Origin: Oscillospiraceae bacterium
Lineage (GTDB): Bacteria > Bacillota > Clostridia > Oscillospirales > Ruminococcaceae
Reading direction: 5' to 3'
Length of the DNA stretch: 34,169 bases
Assembly: GCA_022508825.1 (NCBI GenBank)
Contig: JAFLUI010000014.1
Coordinates: forward strand, 1-34,169
Shown here: in pieces, positions 21,952 to 31,004 of the stretch
Position numbering within the stretch: position 1 is the first letter of the stretch
How the letters are laid out: every line of letters starts with the position of its first letter
Translations under genes and position numbers: made by a program
Notes under the pieces: generated by a model
Databases searched by the model: none
What the model saw: the letters and a program-made list of their open reading frames with translations, nothing else
What the model was told of the DNA's origin: nothing

Positions 21952-24900
21952 TTACTTTTTCTCCACATTCTTGATGCGGTATCTCTTGGAACCGCCGCGT
22001 ACAACGCGGAGCTTTTTGTTGTGGGGCATTATATCAGGAAGCGCTGTGAAAAGCAGAAGTCCTCCTGTATTGAATGTTCCCGCAAAGTCGCCGTCAAAAA
22101 TTCCGAAGCCTGCTGATACGTCCGAGATATGCTCCTTGTAAATTACGATAGCATATGGTGAAAAGCTTGCACACTTGAACTGAACGCACCATACATTGTC
22201 GATATCCACGATAGCACATGGCAGAACTTCCAGTCTCTGATCGCCGAAATCGTTGTACCAGTCCTCATAGAGTGACTCGCCCTCGATCTCATCCTCCTCG
22301 ATGGAGTAATCATGCTCGTTGATGTGAACTACCGTCAGGTAATCACGGTAAGCAATGAGGATATCAGGTATCGGCATTGTGATAGTCACTGTGAAGCCGT
22401 CTGCGGGGTCTACCTTGATCTTTGTGCCCTCCTGATAAATGCTTATATCGAAAGGATAGATAACGAAGCTTGAAAGACCGTTTGCATAGTTTTTAAGTAC
22501 ATTCTTAACTGCGTTTGTAGACTCCTTATTTGTTGTGAAATAAACATCCACAGCCTCGTCGAATGCCTCATGATTAGCGTCAGCGGAAATATACTCGCCG
22601 TGTGAGATGCCGTAAGGAGCTGTACCCTTTACATTAAGCTCTCTGTCAACATCTGTGGGAGAGCCTGTAGTAGGCGTAGCTGAAACAGTTATTGAATACT
22701 CGCCGTAGAAGCGTGTTCCGTTAGTGGTCTTGAACGGAGCCACCATGTAAGTATACTTGGTGCCGTTTTTCAGTCCGATATGAGAATATGTAGTGCCTGA
22801 AACCTCTGCAATAGGCTCAAACTCCATAGTCTTGCTGTTGTAAAGGTAAACTACATATCCCTCTGCACCTGTAACAGCCTTCCATGACAGGTCTATCTGA
22901 TGATTGCCTGCTGTTGCTGTAAGGTCAAGAGCTGCATTGAGCGACACACCTATTTTAACTGTGATCGATTTGGTGGGGGAACTGTATGTCTTTTCTCCGT
23001 TTACAGTCTTATAAGCTACAACGTAGTATGTCCATGAGTCGCCGTTTGCAAGATTGGTATGTTCATATCCGGGCTTGCTTACGTCAAACTGATAAGCACG
23101 TCCTGCAGAGTATGCGTAAACAATGTAGCCCTCTGCACCTGTTACAGCAGTCCACTTCAGTGAAGCATTTCCATCGGCGGTAGTTACTGTAAAATCCTTT
23201 GGTGAGTCAAGAACAGTACCAACTGTCATGCTCAGGATAACTGAATATTCACTGTAAACTCTGTCACCGTTGACGGTCTTATATGCTCTTATACGGTATT
23301 CGTAAACGTCACCGTTATTGAGTCTTGTATGATCGAAGGTGGTTCTGCTGATGTCAACTGTTCTTCCGTTGATGCCGTATACGTCCCAGCTTTCGTGAGG
23401 CCGTCTGTATTCAAGAACATATCCTTCAGCACCTGTTACAGCAGCCCATGAAAGTGTGATCTGTCCCTCTGTTGAGGTTGCCTTGAAGTCCTGGGGTATA
23501 CCAAGACCGTCACCTACTACCTGTGTAAGATGAACAGATTCGGGGCTCCAGTCTCTTTGACCGTTGACTGTTTTATATGCCCTGATATAGTATGTGTATC
23601 TATCACCGTTTTTAAGTCCTACATGAACGTAGGGAGGCTTTGTGATATCACGTTCCTCTACTCCGTTAGGACCGCTGATGTAGAGAATATAGCCCTCTGC
23701 ACCTGCTACAGGCTCCCATTCAATAGTGATCTCTCCGTCTTTGGTAGAGGTCTTCACATTCTGAGGAGTGTTAAGTCCCTGTCCAACCTTGATGGCAACT
23801 GAATTTGATCTTTCACTCATAACACGCTGAGTATTATACTTTCCGTTGCCGGGGATATTTTTATATGCCTTGATGTAGTACATATAACGGTCTCCGTTAT
23901 GGAGATTTGTATGAGTATATGTGGTACCTGTAAGACCGTCAAAGAACTCTGTGAAGTCAGTAAAGTATTCATCCTTTACATTGATCTGATCATCCTCACC
24001 GATCAATTTATAGTACAGGATATATCCTTTTGCCCCGTCTACAGGCTCCCATGTTACAGTGACCTTACCGTCTACAGTAGTAGCAGTAACATTCTGCGGT
24101 ATGCCAAATACAGTTCCTACAGTTACAGTATTCTGGGTTGACCAGCCGCCGTAATACTTAGGCTTTTCTTCAGACTTATCGTTTACAGCCTTGACATCTA
24201 TATAGGCTCTTACGCGATATGCATATACATCATCATTGTACAGACGTTCATGTGTATATTTCAGCCTTTTACCCACATCTAACGCCTCAGGCTCTACATA
24301 AATATTCTGCGGAACATCTTCATCATTTTTGTCATCCTTATCGTGATTAGTAAAGCTGTCCTTCTTGATGATCTCGATCTCATAACCGTCCGCACCGGGT
24401 ACTTCTTCCCATTCCAAATCAACCTTGCCGTCACCCGGTTCGGTTTTTACCCACATCGGAGTGCCAAGGGCAAGTTCAAGCGTTGTAGTCTGACGTTCTA
24501 CTAACTTTCCGTAAAGAACATCGTTACCCTTATCAAGAAAAGCGACAGCGTAGTACCAGTATGAAACACCTGCTACAATATTTTTTCTGTCCAGATGTGT
24601 GAGAGTGGTGTTATTTCCTGAAACGCTCAGCGTAGTAATATAGTCTATTTTATATGTTTCATTGCCCGACATACAGTTTGTAACCAGCCATTTACCGAAA
24701 TTGCCATTATACACTCCATCCGGATCATTTTCAAGTTCTTTGATATCACTTGCCGAGACAGGCACAGCTCCTGTAGATCTGAACAGATACACACCGCTGT
24801 AATTAGTTTTAGCCCCTCCGGGACTGTTTGTTATACTAATAAAATATGAGTTATTATCAGAACCGGGTTGAACATTCATTGACGGCTTAGCAGGAGCAAC

Positions 24901-26214
24901 ATACAGATCTCTTATTTTTGAACTGTAGGTTGAACTTACTGCCTTGTCATCCGCAGAGGATTTAACAATTCCGGCACTGCTTGAAATTATTCCGTTGTGA
25001 TGCGGATTGAATACTTCCTCCTCATTCCACGCATACCTGAAAGCTTCAACAAAATACTGATAATGCCTGCCGGGAACTATAGTTTTATCCGTATAAGAAG
25101 GCGCATTTTCAGCATCATACAAAATAAGATTTCCCTGCTGTCTAAAAGGTCCGCCGTCTTCACTTCTGTAAAGAATATAAGCGTAAGGATATTCTATTTT
25201 ATCCTCAGTACCGCCGCTCTGCTGCACATCATTCCACGTGATAGTGATACTTTCATCATAACATTCATCACTATTGCCATTACTGCTGAATTTCAAATCA
25301 GGAACAGGAAATCTCGCGTTAAGCAGTCCAGTCAGAGTATGTTTATCTTCTTTACCCTGAACCTGATACATCAGATTCTGTTTTCCATCACTATACACAG
25401 TAAGCGATGCGGGTATTTTAGTGATTTGTCCATCTACTTCTATATCGTACTCAGGAATGAATCTCCACTGATCAATATAGGTTATCGGGGTGACCTCTAT
25501 ACGAAGAGTTCCTGTTGTTGTCAGATCTTCAAATATGTAACTGATATCACCGTTTTCATCAGGACCGCCTTCTAAATATTCATTGTATACTACAGCATTA
25601 TTTTTAGAAGTGTCAATAATTTTAACCTGAAATCCCGATACAACGTTCCCGTTGTCAGCATTATAGTGCCATGTAACCATCATTGAGCCGTATGCTCTTT
25701 TAATGGCATTAACACCTGATACTGAACTATCACGCGCATGATTATAATCATCCTGCTTAAAATAAAGAATAAAATCAGGAGTATTATTAGGATTTGCATA
25801 ATATCTCTCGCCCTCGAAAGTAAATGGTTCAAGAGCAGAAGCCACTAAGCTCAGTCCCAGATCAATCCCCAGCTCAGGCACAAACATAAACACAAAAGAA
25901 AACGCCAGAACAGCGGAAAGCAGTCTTCCGAAAAACGGCTTTCTCACATAGACGATATCGTCCTGCCTGCGGGTCTTTTTGCTGACAGCCTTTTCTGCGA
26001 CGCGTCTCTCCGCACGTTCGCCCCTGCCAAGACCCTTTATGCCCAGCAGATTGCCCTGCCTGTCCGAAAAGATCATGCTGACAGCGCACGCCGCATCATA
26101 CCAGAGACGCACAAACACCGCAGCGATGCTGCAGAGGATGCGCCAGAACAGGTTTTCCTCGCCTTTCCTGCGCAGAGAGCGCAAAATATTCTTTTTGTTA
26201 TTAAAATCCAACAT
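21952..26214 (-). CDS. Large surface protein with six or more fibronectin type III repeats
   Basis: A 1420-residue protein. An N-terminal cytoplasmic extension of about 90 residues (basic, with one hydrophobic helix at 24-48) precedes a signal-like segment (KPFFGRLLSAVLAFSFVFMF, ending ASALE). Two degenerate beta domains (about 140-430) are followed by six clear FN3 repeats starting near residues 580, 700, 810, 900, 1000 and 1090, each with a W...V.GA.GY.(L/V/I)Y core. The C-terminal 230 residues hold an SPYAIVIY-type beta domain, then a short hydrophobic stretch (TGGLLLFTALPDIMP) and a basic tail. There is no LPXTG or dockerin. It is likely an extracellular scaffold or adhesin. GGAGG lies eight bases before the ATG. 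Confidence 0.85.
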   Translation of the reverse strand: MLDFNNKKNILRSLRRKGEENLFWRILCSIAAVFVRLWYDAACAVSMIFSDRQGNLLGIKGLGRGERAERRVAEKAVSKKTRRQDDIVYVRKPFFGRLLSAVLAFSFVFMFVPELGIDLGLSLVASALEPFTFEGERYYANPNNTPDFILYFKQDDYNHARDSSVSGVNAIKRAYGSMMVTWHYNADNGNVVSGFQVKIIDTSKNNAVVYNEYLEGGPDENGDISYIFEDLTTTGTLRIEVTPITYIDQWRFIPEYDIEVDGQITKIPASLTVYSDGKQNLMYQVQGKEDKHTLTGLLNARFPVPDLKFSSNGNSDECYDESITITWNDVQQSGGTEDKIEYPYAYILYRSEDGGPFRQQGNLILYDAENAPSYTDKTIVPGRHYQYFVEAFRYAWNEEEVFNPHHNGIISSSAGIVKSSADDKAVSSTYSSKIRDLYVAPAKPSMNVQPGSDNNSYFISITNSPGGAKTNYSGVYLFRSTGAVPVSASDIKELENDPDGVYNGNFGKWLVTNCMSGNETYKIDYITTLSVSGNNTTLTHLDRKNIVAGVSYWYYAVAFLDKGNDVLYGKLVERQTTTLELALGTPMWVKTEPGDGKVDLEWEEVPGADGYEIEIIKKDSFTNHDKDDKNDEDVPQNIYVEPEALDVGKRLKYTHERLYNDDVYAYRVRAYIDVKAVNDKSEEKPKYYGGWSTQNTVTVGTVFGIPQNVTATTVDGKVTVTWEPVDGAKGYILYYKLIGEDDQINVKDEYFTDFTEFFDGLTGTTYTHTNLHNGDRYMYYIKAYKNIPGNGKYNTQRVMSERSNSVAIKVGQGLNTPQNVKTSTKDGEITIEWEPVAGAEGYILYISGPNGVEERDITKPPYVHVGLKNGDRYTYYIRAYKTVNGQRDWSPESVHLTQVVGDGLGIPQDFKATSTEGQITLSWAAVTGAEGYVLEYRRPHESWDVYGINGRTVDISRTTFDHTRLNNGDVYEYRIRAYKTVNGDRVYSEYSVILSMTVGTVLDSPKDFTVTTADGNASLKWTAVTGAEGYIVYAYSAGRAYQFDVSKPGYEHTNLANGDSWTYYVVAYKTVNGEKTYSSPTKSITVKIGVSLNAALDLTATAGNHQIDLSWKAVTGAEGYVVYLYNSKTMEFEPIAEVSGTTYSHIGLKNGTKYTYMVAPFKTTNGTRFYGEYSITVSATPTTGSPTDVDRELNVKGTAPYGISHGEYISADANHEAFDEAVDVYFTTNKESTNAVKNVLKNYANGLSSFVIYPFDISIYQEGTKIKVDPADGFTVTITMPIPDILIAYRDYLTVVHINEHDYSIEEDEIEGESLYEDWYNDFGDQRLEVLPCAIVDIDNVWCVQFKCASFSPYAIVIYKEHISDVSAGFGIFDGDFAGTFNTGGLLLFTALPDIMPHNKKLRVVRGGSKRYRIKNVEKK

Positions 26215-26273
26215 AATTTAAGCCTCCGTAAAACCTTAAATGATATCAGGGTATTTTTCTTCCATTCTCCATA

Positions 26274-26302
26274 ATCATACCACACTTTCGGAAAAAAGTA
26301 AA
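26274..26302 (-). promoter_or_regulatory. Promoter of the fibronectin III gene
   Basis: Minus-strand TTTACT (26297-26302) and TATGAT (26274-26279), spacing 17 bp. Confidence 0.5.
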
Positions 26303-26305
26303 GGG

Positions 26306-26333
26306 ATTTTTGTGAAAAAAGTTGCACAAAAAT
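26306..26333 (-). terminator. Weak AT-rich terminator after sfsA
   Basis: ATTTTTGTG (26306-26314) and CACAAAAAT (26325-26333) form a 9-bp stem about 35 bp after the sfsA stop. Few G-C pairs, so efficiency is doubtful. Confidence 0.4.
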
Positions 26334-26368
26334 AGAGGAAGTTTGACTATGTTTTGTATAGGATACCC

Positions 26369-27040
26369 TCACAGCACTATTTTCACCGGCTTATCAAGCA
26401 CCATGCTGTCGGGAGTGACCGCGCAGTCGTATGCAAGGAGCTTCACGCCCCGTTTTTCCGCCGCTCTGAGCGCCTCACCGAACCCGGGATGTGTCTCATC
26501 ATTCGGTGTAAAGTATTTTACCTTGTCCATCTGTATGACGAATAACAGGTACGCTTCATAGCCCTCGTCAAGACATTTTGACAGCTCCCCGATGTGCTTC
26601 ACCCCACGCTCCGTGGGGGCGTCGGGAAACATGACCACACCGTCGTTTTCAAGGGTGACGCCTTTTACTTCAAGCAATATCTTTTTGCTATTATACTCTA
26701 TGTAAAAATCAAAACGGGAATTTCCGTAGGTATACTCGGGACGGATACTGCCCCCGGGAAAAAGCGTCGGCAGGAATTCTCCTGCCGCAAGATTGGGAGC
26801 ATAGCTGTCCATATTTATGAGCCTGTCCCCTTTTTCAACTGCAACCAAGTCATAGAGAGTCTTGCGCTTAGGATTATCCGACCGCTCCAGCCAGACAGTA
26901 CAGCCGTCAATGAGAAGCTCTTTACACCGTCCTGTGTTTTTCACATGGCATTTTTCGATGCGTCCGTTCAGCTCTGCGTATGCAACAAAGCGGTTGGGAC
27001 GTGTAATGAACTTTCCCTTTACAATTCTTTCGTACTTCAT
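26369..27040 (-). CDS. sfsA: SfsA-family nuclease-like protein
   Basis: A 223-residue protein of the sugar-fermentation-stimulation family. It has an N-terminal OB-like part (RPNRFVAYAELNG, CHVKNTGRCKELL) and a PD-(D/E)XK-type nuclease core: SRFDFYIE (metal Asp) and LLEVKGVTLE (E-x-K), then MFPDAPTERGVKHIGEL. E. coli SfsA binds DNA and affects maltose genes; its biological role remains uncertain. The ATG at 27040 (GGAG six bases ahead) is one base after the livF stop, so it is the last gene of the liv operon and translationally coupled. Confidence 0.93.
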   Translation of the reverse strand: MKYERIVKGKFITRPNRFVAYAELNGRIEKCHVKNTGRCKELLIDGCTVWLERSDNPKRKTLYDLVAVEKGDRLINMDSYAPNLAAGEFLPTLFPGGSIRPEYTYGNSRFDFYIEYNSKKILLEVKGVTLENDGVVMFPDAPTERGVKHIGELSKCLDEGYEAYLLFVIQMDKVKYFTPNDETHPGFGEALRAAEKRGVKLLAYDCAVTPDSMVLDKPVKIVL

Positions 27041-27041
27041 A

Positions 27042-27752
27042 TTACTCTCCAAGGTACGCCTTTTTGACGGAGTCGTTGTTCATAAGCTCCCCCGCGTCGC
27101 CCGACAGGACGATATTCCCCGTTTCCAGCACATACGCCCTGTTTGCGATGGACAGCGCTTTCTTTGCGTTCTGCTCAACAAGCAGGACGGTAGTGCCGCC
27201 CTCGTTGACCTCCCTGATGATGTCGAATATCTCGCTTACATAAAGGGGGGACAGTCCCATGGAGGGCTCATCCATGAGGATTATGCTCGGATGGGACATC
27301 AGCGCACGTCCCATTGCAAGCATCTGCTGCTCGCCGCCGGAAAGAGTGCCTGCTATCTGGCTTTTTCTTTCCTCCAGACGGGGAAAACGCTTGTAGACCA
27401 TTTCAAGAGTTTCCGATATCTCATTCTTGTCCTTTCTTGTAAACGCTCCCATCTGAAGATTTTCAAGGACGGTCAGCTCCTGAAAGATACGCCGTCCCTC
27501 GGGGACATGAGCCATCCCCATTGAAACTATCTTATGAGCGGGAGTCTTTGTAAGCTCTGTGCCGTCAAAATCAACAGAACCGCTTTTTGCGGGCACAAGT
27601 CCCGTTATCGTATGGAGGATGGTAGTCTTGCCCGCGCCGTTTGCGCCGATAAGAGCGATTATCTCCCCCTTGTTTACCTCAAAGGAGACCCCCTTTACAG
27701 CGTTGATTACGCCGTAGGAGACCTGCAGATCTTTTATTGTAAGCATCGCCAT
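27042..27752 (-). CDS. livF: Branched-chain amino-acid ABC transporter ATPase LivF
   Basis: A 236-residue ATPase subunit: Walker A GANGAGKTT (about 33-41), signature LSGGEQQMLAMGRAL, Walker B IILMDEPSMGLSP and the LivF-type VLLVEQNAKKAL switch region, followed by the GELMNNDSVKKAYLGE tail. It energises uptake with LivG as the partner ATPase. The ATG at 27752 has AAGGAG eight bases upstream; the gene begins 15 bases after livG ends. Confidence 0.95.
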   Translation of the reverse strand: MAMLTIKDLQVSYGVINAVKGVSFEVNKGEIIALIGANGAGKTTILHTITGLVPAKSGSVDFDGTELTKTPAHKIVSMGMAHVPEGRRIFQELTVLENLQMGAFTRKDKNEISETLEMVYKRFPRLEERKSQIAGTLSGGEQQMLAMGRALMSHPSIILMDEPSMGLSPLYVSEIFDIIREVNEGGTTVLLVEQNAKKALSIANRAYVLETGNIVLSGDAGELMNNDSVKKAYLGE

Positions 27753-27767
27753 AAAACCTGCTCCTTT

Positions 27768-28526
27768 CTACTCGCCAAGATATGCGGTGATGACCTTGGG
27801 GTCGTTCAGCACCTCGGATGTGACTCCCTGTGCAAGCTCCTGTCCGAAGTTAAGGACGGAGACCTCCTCGCAAATGCCCGACACCAGCTTCATATCATGC
27901 TCGATAAGCAGTATAGTCATATCAAAATTATCCCGCACAAAGCGTATTGTGTCCATAAGCTCCGCCGTCTCGTTGGGATTCATTCCCGCCGCAGGCTCGT
28001 CAAGGAGCAGCAGCTTGGGGTTTGTTGCAAGCGCTCTGGCTATCTCAAGCTTCCTCTGCTTTCCGTAGGGCAGATTGGAAGCGATAACGTCCCGCTCTCC
28101 CTCCAGTCCGAAGACCTTAAGAAGCTCCATTGCTCTGTCGTCCAGCTCCCTCTCCTCTTTGAAAAAGCGTGGCAGACGGAGGATACCCTCCGCAATGGTG
28201 TATTTCTTTCCGTTGTGCAGACCCACCTTGACGTTGTCTGCCACTGTCAGAGCCTTGAAAAGACGGATATTCTGAAAGGTACGGGCAATGCCCTTCCTGT
28301 TTATTTCGATGGGAGGCTTTCCCGTGAGATTTTCCCCGTCCAGAGTGAATCCTCCTGCAGTGGGCTTGTAGACCCCCGTCAGCATATTGAAAACGGTGGT
28401 CTTGCCCGCTCCGTTGGGACCGATAAGACCGTAAAGCTGTCCCTTTTCAACATTGAAGGAGAAGTCGTCCACAGCCCTCAGTCCGCCGAAGGTTATACCA
28501 AGATTTTTTACTTCAAGAAGCGCCAT
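27768..28526 (-). CDS. livG: Branched-chain amino-acid ABC transporter ATPase LivG
   Basis: A 252-residue ATPase subunit: Walker A GPNGAGKTT (about 36-44), the LivG-specific GIARTFQNIRLFKALTV block, signature LPYGKQRKLEIARAL, Walker B LLLLDEPAAGMNP, and ILLIEHDMKLV at the switch His. Its ATG lies one base after the livM stop, and the ribosome site (GGAG) is within the livM end. It works as a heterodimer with LivF on the cytoplasmic face of LivHM. Confidence 0.95.
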   Translation of the reverse strand: MALLEVKNLGITFGGLRAVDDFSFNVEKGQLYGLIGPNGAGKTTVFNMLTGVYKPTAGGFTLDGENLTGKPPIEINRKGIARTFQNIRLFKALTVADNVKVGLHNGKKYTIAEGILRLPRFFKEERELDDRAMELLKVFGLEGERDVIASNLPYGKQRKLEIARALATNPKLLLLDEPAAGMNPNETAELMDTIRFVRDNFDMTILLIEHDMKLVSGICEEVSVLNFGQELAQGVTSEVLNDPKVITAYLGE

Positions 28527-28527
28527 T

Positions 28528-29499
28528 TTACTCCGCCTCCTTTGCGTCAGTCTGAACTTTTCCTCTGTTTTTTATTCTGTCCTTCAGAGCGTTAAATTTA
28601 GGATTGTTGTTGAGAAGCATCATTGCGATAAGAACTACCGCATAAATGAGCAGACGGTAATTGTCCAGACCGCGGAGAACTTCGGGGAGCAGTGTGATGA
28701 TTATAGCTGAAATTATAGAGCCCACTATATTTCCCATGCCGCCAAGAACGACGATAACAAGTATCTCAATGGACTTGTTGAAATCAAAGGTGCCCGGCTT
28801 TAAAATACCAAGGTTGTGTCCGTAAAGAACGCCTGCCGCTCCTGCAAAGAACGCCGCCGAAACAAAGGCAAGGAGCTTGTAGAAAACCACGTTTATACCC
28901 ACCGACTCAGCTGCGATAACGTTGTCCCGGATAGAGCATATCGCCCGTCCGTGACGGGAGTGTACAAGGTTCCTTATTATCACTATCGTAAGCACAAGGA
29001 CGATAAAAACGATGGTGAAGCCGCTCATGGTGTCCTTGTATTTGGAGATGCCCTTAAGACCTCCCGCACCGCCGAGAAAATCAAGGTTTGTGATGACGGA
29101 GCGTATGATCTCGCCGAATGCAAGAGTGACGATGGCAAGATAGTCGCCCTTAAGACGCAGGGCAGGGATACCGATTATGATGCCGAATATGGAAGCAACC
29201 ACTCCCCCTATTATAATTGCAAGAGGAAATTCGATCCAGACCGGAAGGTCGCAGTACACCGAGAACAGACATCCCGCATAGGCTCCCACGGACATAAATC
29301 CCGCATGACCAAGAGTAAGCTCGCCCAGAAATCCCACCGTCAGGTTAAGGGACACCGCCAGTATGATGTTTATGCCCACAGGCACCAGCAGGGACTGATA
29401 GTGTCTTGTGAGCACACCCGTCTTTACCAGTGCAAATATTATAAAATATATCGCAATAACGGCACATACCGTAATTATTTTCTTTAAATGCTTCTTCAT
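28528..29499 (-). CDS. livM: Branched-chain amino-acid ABC transporter permease LivM
   Basis: A 323-residue permease with about nine to ten membrane helices. Family features: NLTVGFLGELTLGHAGFMSVGAYA (about 51-74), the coupling region PALRLKGDYLAIVTLAFGEI, and GGMGNIVGS near the C-terminus. The ATG at 29499 has AAGGAG eight bases ahead and is preferred to the GTG at 29508. It begins 12 bases after livH. Confidence 0.94.
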   Translation of the reverse strand: MKKHLKKIITVCAVIAIYFIIFALVKTGVLTRHYQSLLVPVGINIILAVSLNLTVGFLGELTLGHAGFMSVGAYAGCLFSVYCDLPVWIEFPLAIIIGGVVASIFGIIIGIPALRLKGDYLAIVTLAFGEIIRSVITNLDFLGGAGGLKGISKYKDTMSGFTIVFIVLVLTIVIIRNLVHSRHGRAICSIRDNVIAAESVGINVVFYKLLAFVSAAFFAGAAGVLYGHNLGILKPGTFDFNKSIEILVIVVLGGMGNIVGSIISAIIITLLPEVLRGLDNYRLLIYAVVLIAMMLLNNNPKFNALKDRIKNRGKVQTDAKEAE

Positions 29500-29511
29500 T
29501 GCTGCCACTCC

Positions 29512-30387
29512 TTAAACTTTTTCCATGCGCTTTTTGCCAAGCAGACCCGTAGGCTTCACAAGCAGGACCACTATCAGGACGCCGAAGACGATAGCGTCCG
29601 CAAGCTGAGTGGAGATATACGCCTTTGCAAGGCTCTCTATAATACCAAGCAGGATGCCTCCAAGCATAGCCCCCGGGACGGAGCCGATACCACCCAGAAC
29701 GGCAGCAACGAACGCCTTGATGCCCGGCAGCGAGCCTGTGTAGGGTCCCACAAATCCGTATGAGGAGGTGAACAGCACGCCTGCCACAGCAGCCAGCGCA
29801 GAGCCTATTGCAAATGTAATGGAGATGGTCTTGTTGACGTTTACGCCCATGAGCTGAGCCGCTCCCTTGTCCTCGGAGACTGCAAGCATCGCACGTCCCG
29901 TCTTTGTTTTGTTGATGAAAAGGGTGAGGCATATCATGATAATTATAGTGACGCCGATGGTCACAGCGGACTCACCTGTAATGTCGATGCTTCCGATCTT
30001 CATGGGCTTGACGGAGATCACCGACTCCACCTTGCGCTGATTGGAGCCGAAGATAAGCAGCGCAAGGCTCTGGAGGAAGTAGCTGACGCCGATGGCGGTA
30101 ATGAGGACTGTCAGCGGGGAGGCGTTGCGGAGAGGCTTATAGGCGATCTTCTCCACCACCACGCCAAGCAGGGAGCACACCGCCATGCTGACGATAATCG
30201 CCAGAGCAGGGGGAAATTTCAGCGAAGACACCGCCACCGACAGGGTGTACGCACCCACCATGATAATGTCACCGTGAGCGAAGTTGAGCATTTTTGCAAT
30301 GCCGTATACCATGGTGTATCCAAGCGCCATAAGTGCGTAGATACTGCCAAGGTTAAGTCCGTTGATAAGCTGTTCAATAAATTCCAC
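29512..30387 (-). CDS. livH: Branched-chain amino-acid ABC transporter permease LivH
   Basis: A 291-residue permease starting with VEFIEQLINGLNLGSIYALM, typical of LivH, then YTMVYGIAKMLNFAHGDIIM, the EKIAYKPLRNASPL coupling loop and VLGGIGSVPGAMLGG. I place the start at GTG 30387, ten bases after AAGGA. A longer in-frame ATG at 30480 lies upstream of the promoter at 30439-30467, so it cannot be used from that transcript. First gene of livHMGF-sfsA. No LivJ/K binding-protein gene lies next to the operon. Confidence 0.93.
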   Translation of the reverse strand: MEFIEQLINGLNLGSIYALMALGYTMVYGIAKMLNFAHGDIIMVGAYTLSVAVSSLKFPPALAIIVSMAVCSLLGVVVEKIAYKPLRNASPLTVLITAIGVSYFLQSLALLIFGSNQRKVESVISVKPMKIGSIDITGESAVTIGVTIIIMICLTLFINKTKTGRAMLAVSEDKGAAQLMGVNVNKTISITFAIGSALAAVAGVLFTSSYGFVGPYTGSLPGIKAFVAAVLGGIGSVPGAMLGGILLGIIESLAKAYISTQLADAIVFGVLIVVLLVKPTGLLGKKRMEKV

Positions 30388-30438
30388 TTTGAACCATTCC
30401 TTCCGATCATATATGCGGTAAAATACTAAATCTTTTTT

Positions 30439-30467
30439 ATTATAACATTTTTCTTCGGGATTTTCAA
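30439..30467 (-). promoter_or_regulatory. Promoter of the livHMGF-sfsA operon
   Basis: Minus-strand TTGAAA (30462-30467) and TATAAT (30439-30444), spacing 17 bp; about 45 nt of leader before the GTG start. Confidence 0.65.
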
Positions 30468-30480
30468 TAGATTCGGACAT

Positions 30481-30508
30481 AAAAAATCCCCCGATTATTT
30501 TCGGGGGA
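30481..30508 (-). terminator. Terminator of the coiled-coil gene
   Basis: On the minus strand TCCCCCGA (30501-30508) and TCGGGGGA (30487-30494) form an 8-bp stem followed by TTTTTT. It separates the coiled-coil gene from the liv operon. Confidence 0.85.
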
Positions 30509-30513
30509 CGGTA

Positions 30514-30975
30514 TTATATTAATTTGCGTTCTTTTAATCCCTGAATGACCTCGTCAATAACATAGTTGTCCTCTGATGCCTGCATTCTGCTTTCCAGATC
30601 ATGCAGTCGGTCAGAATCACTTCTCGCTGCTTCTGCCAATATACTTAATGATTTGTCCACTTTGTTTTCAATGCGAAGCTGTATTGCCGTAATATCCTTT
30701 CTCATATCCTTCTGATCATACATCAATGTCTCTATAGCATTATAATTTTCGTTCACCTGATTTTCAATTCTGTCAAGACGTACTTCGACCTTGTCCAGCC
30801 GGGTGTCAACTCCGTCAAACCGTTCATCCACTTTGTCGAAACGGCTGTTTACTTCATCTTTAAAAGACAACATATCATCTTTAAAAGACAACATATCATC
30901 TTTAAAAGACGACAATTCGTCAGAAATCCCTTTTATCATATCCATTATCTGCACTAACATTTCATCATTCGCCAT
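30514..30975 (-). CDS. Coiled-coil protein with heptad tandem repeats
   Basis: A 153-residue protein predicted to be almost entirely coiled coil. A heptad SFKDDML is repeated (about residues 22-42) with 21-base DNA repeats. Heptads of the form RFDKVDERFDGVDTRLDKVE follow, then NQVNENYNAIETL. The last 15 residues (YVIDEVIQGLKERKLI) differ. No enzyme domain, signal or membrane segment. Similar RLD-type coiled coils occur in many phage-related and cytoskeletal bacterial proteins, so function cannot be inferred. GGAG nine bases before the ATG. Promoter 31005-31033, terminator 30481-30508: a single-gene unit. Confidence 0.75.
   Translation of the reverse strand: MANDEMLVQIMDMIKGISDELSSFKDDMLSFKDDMLSFKDEVNSRFDKVDERFDGVDTRLDKVEVRLDRIENQVNENYNAIETLMYDQKDMRKDITAIQLRIENKVDKSLSILAEAARSDSDRLHDLESRMQASEDNYVIDEVIQGLKERKLI
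30855..30910. repeat. 21-base in-frame tandem repeat
   Basis: The unit TCATCTTTAAAAGACAACATA occurs twice exactly, with a third partial copy (ending GACGACAATT). Each unit adds one coiled-coil heptad (SFKDDML), so copy-number change by slippage would lengthen the coil without shifting frame. Confidence 0.8.
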
Positions 30976-31004
30976 AATATCACGCTCCGTTCTTTTCCAA
31001 TAAC

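Noticed and set aside
22700..24480. Regularly spaced similar DNA blocks that might look like a CRISPR or satellite array
   Set aside because: The period is about 270-330 bases and in frame; the blocks encode the conserved W...GAEGY core of fibronectin III domains.
24997..25575. Plus-strand 192-codon frame under the fibronectin III gene
   Set aside because: Antisense to a well-supported gene, no ribosome site, no recognisable domain.
30388..30480. 31-residue N-terminal extension of LivH from ATG 30480
   Set aside because: It would lie upstream of the TTGAAA-N17-TATAAT promoter, and LivH homologues start at the hydrophobic segment near GTG 30387.
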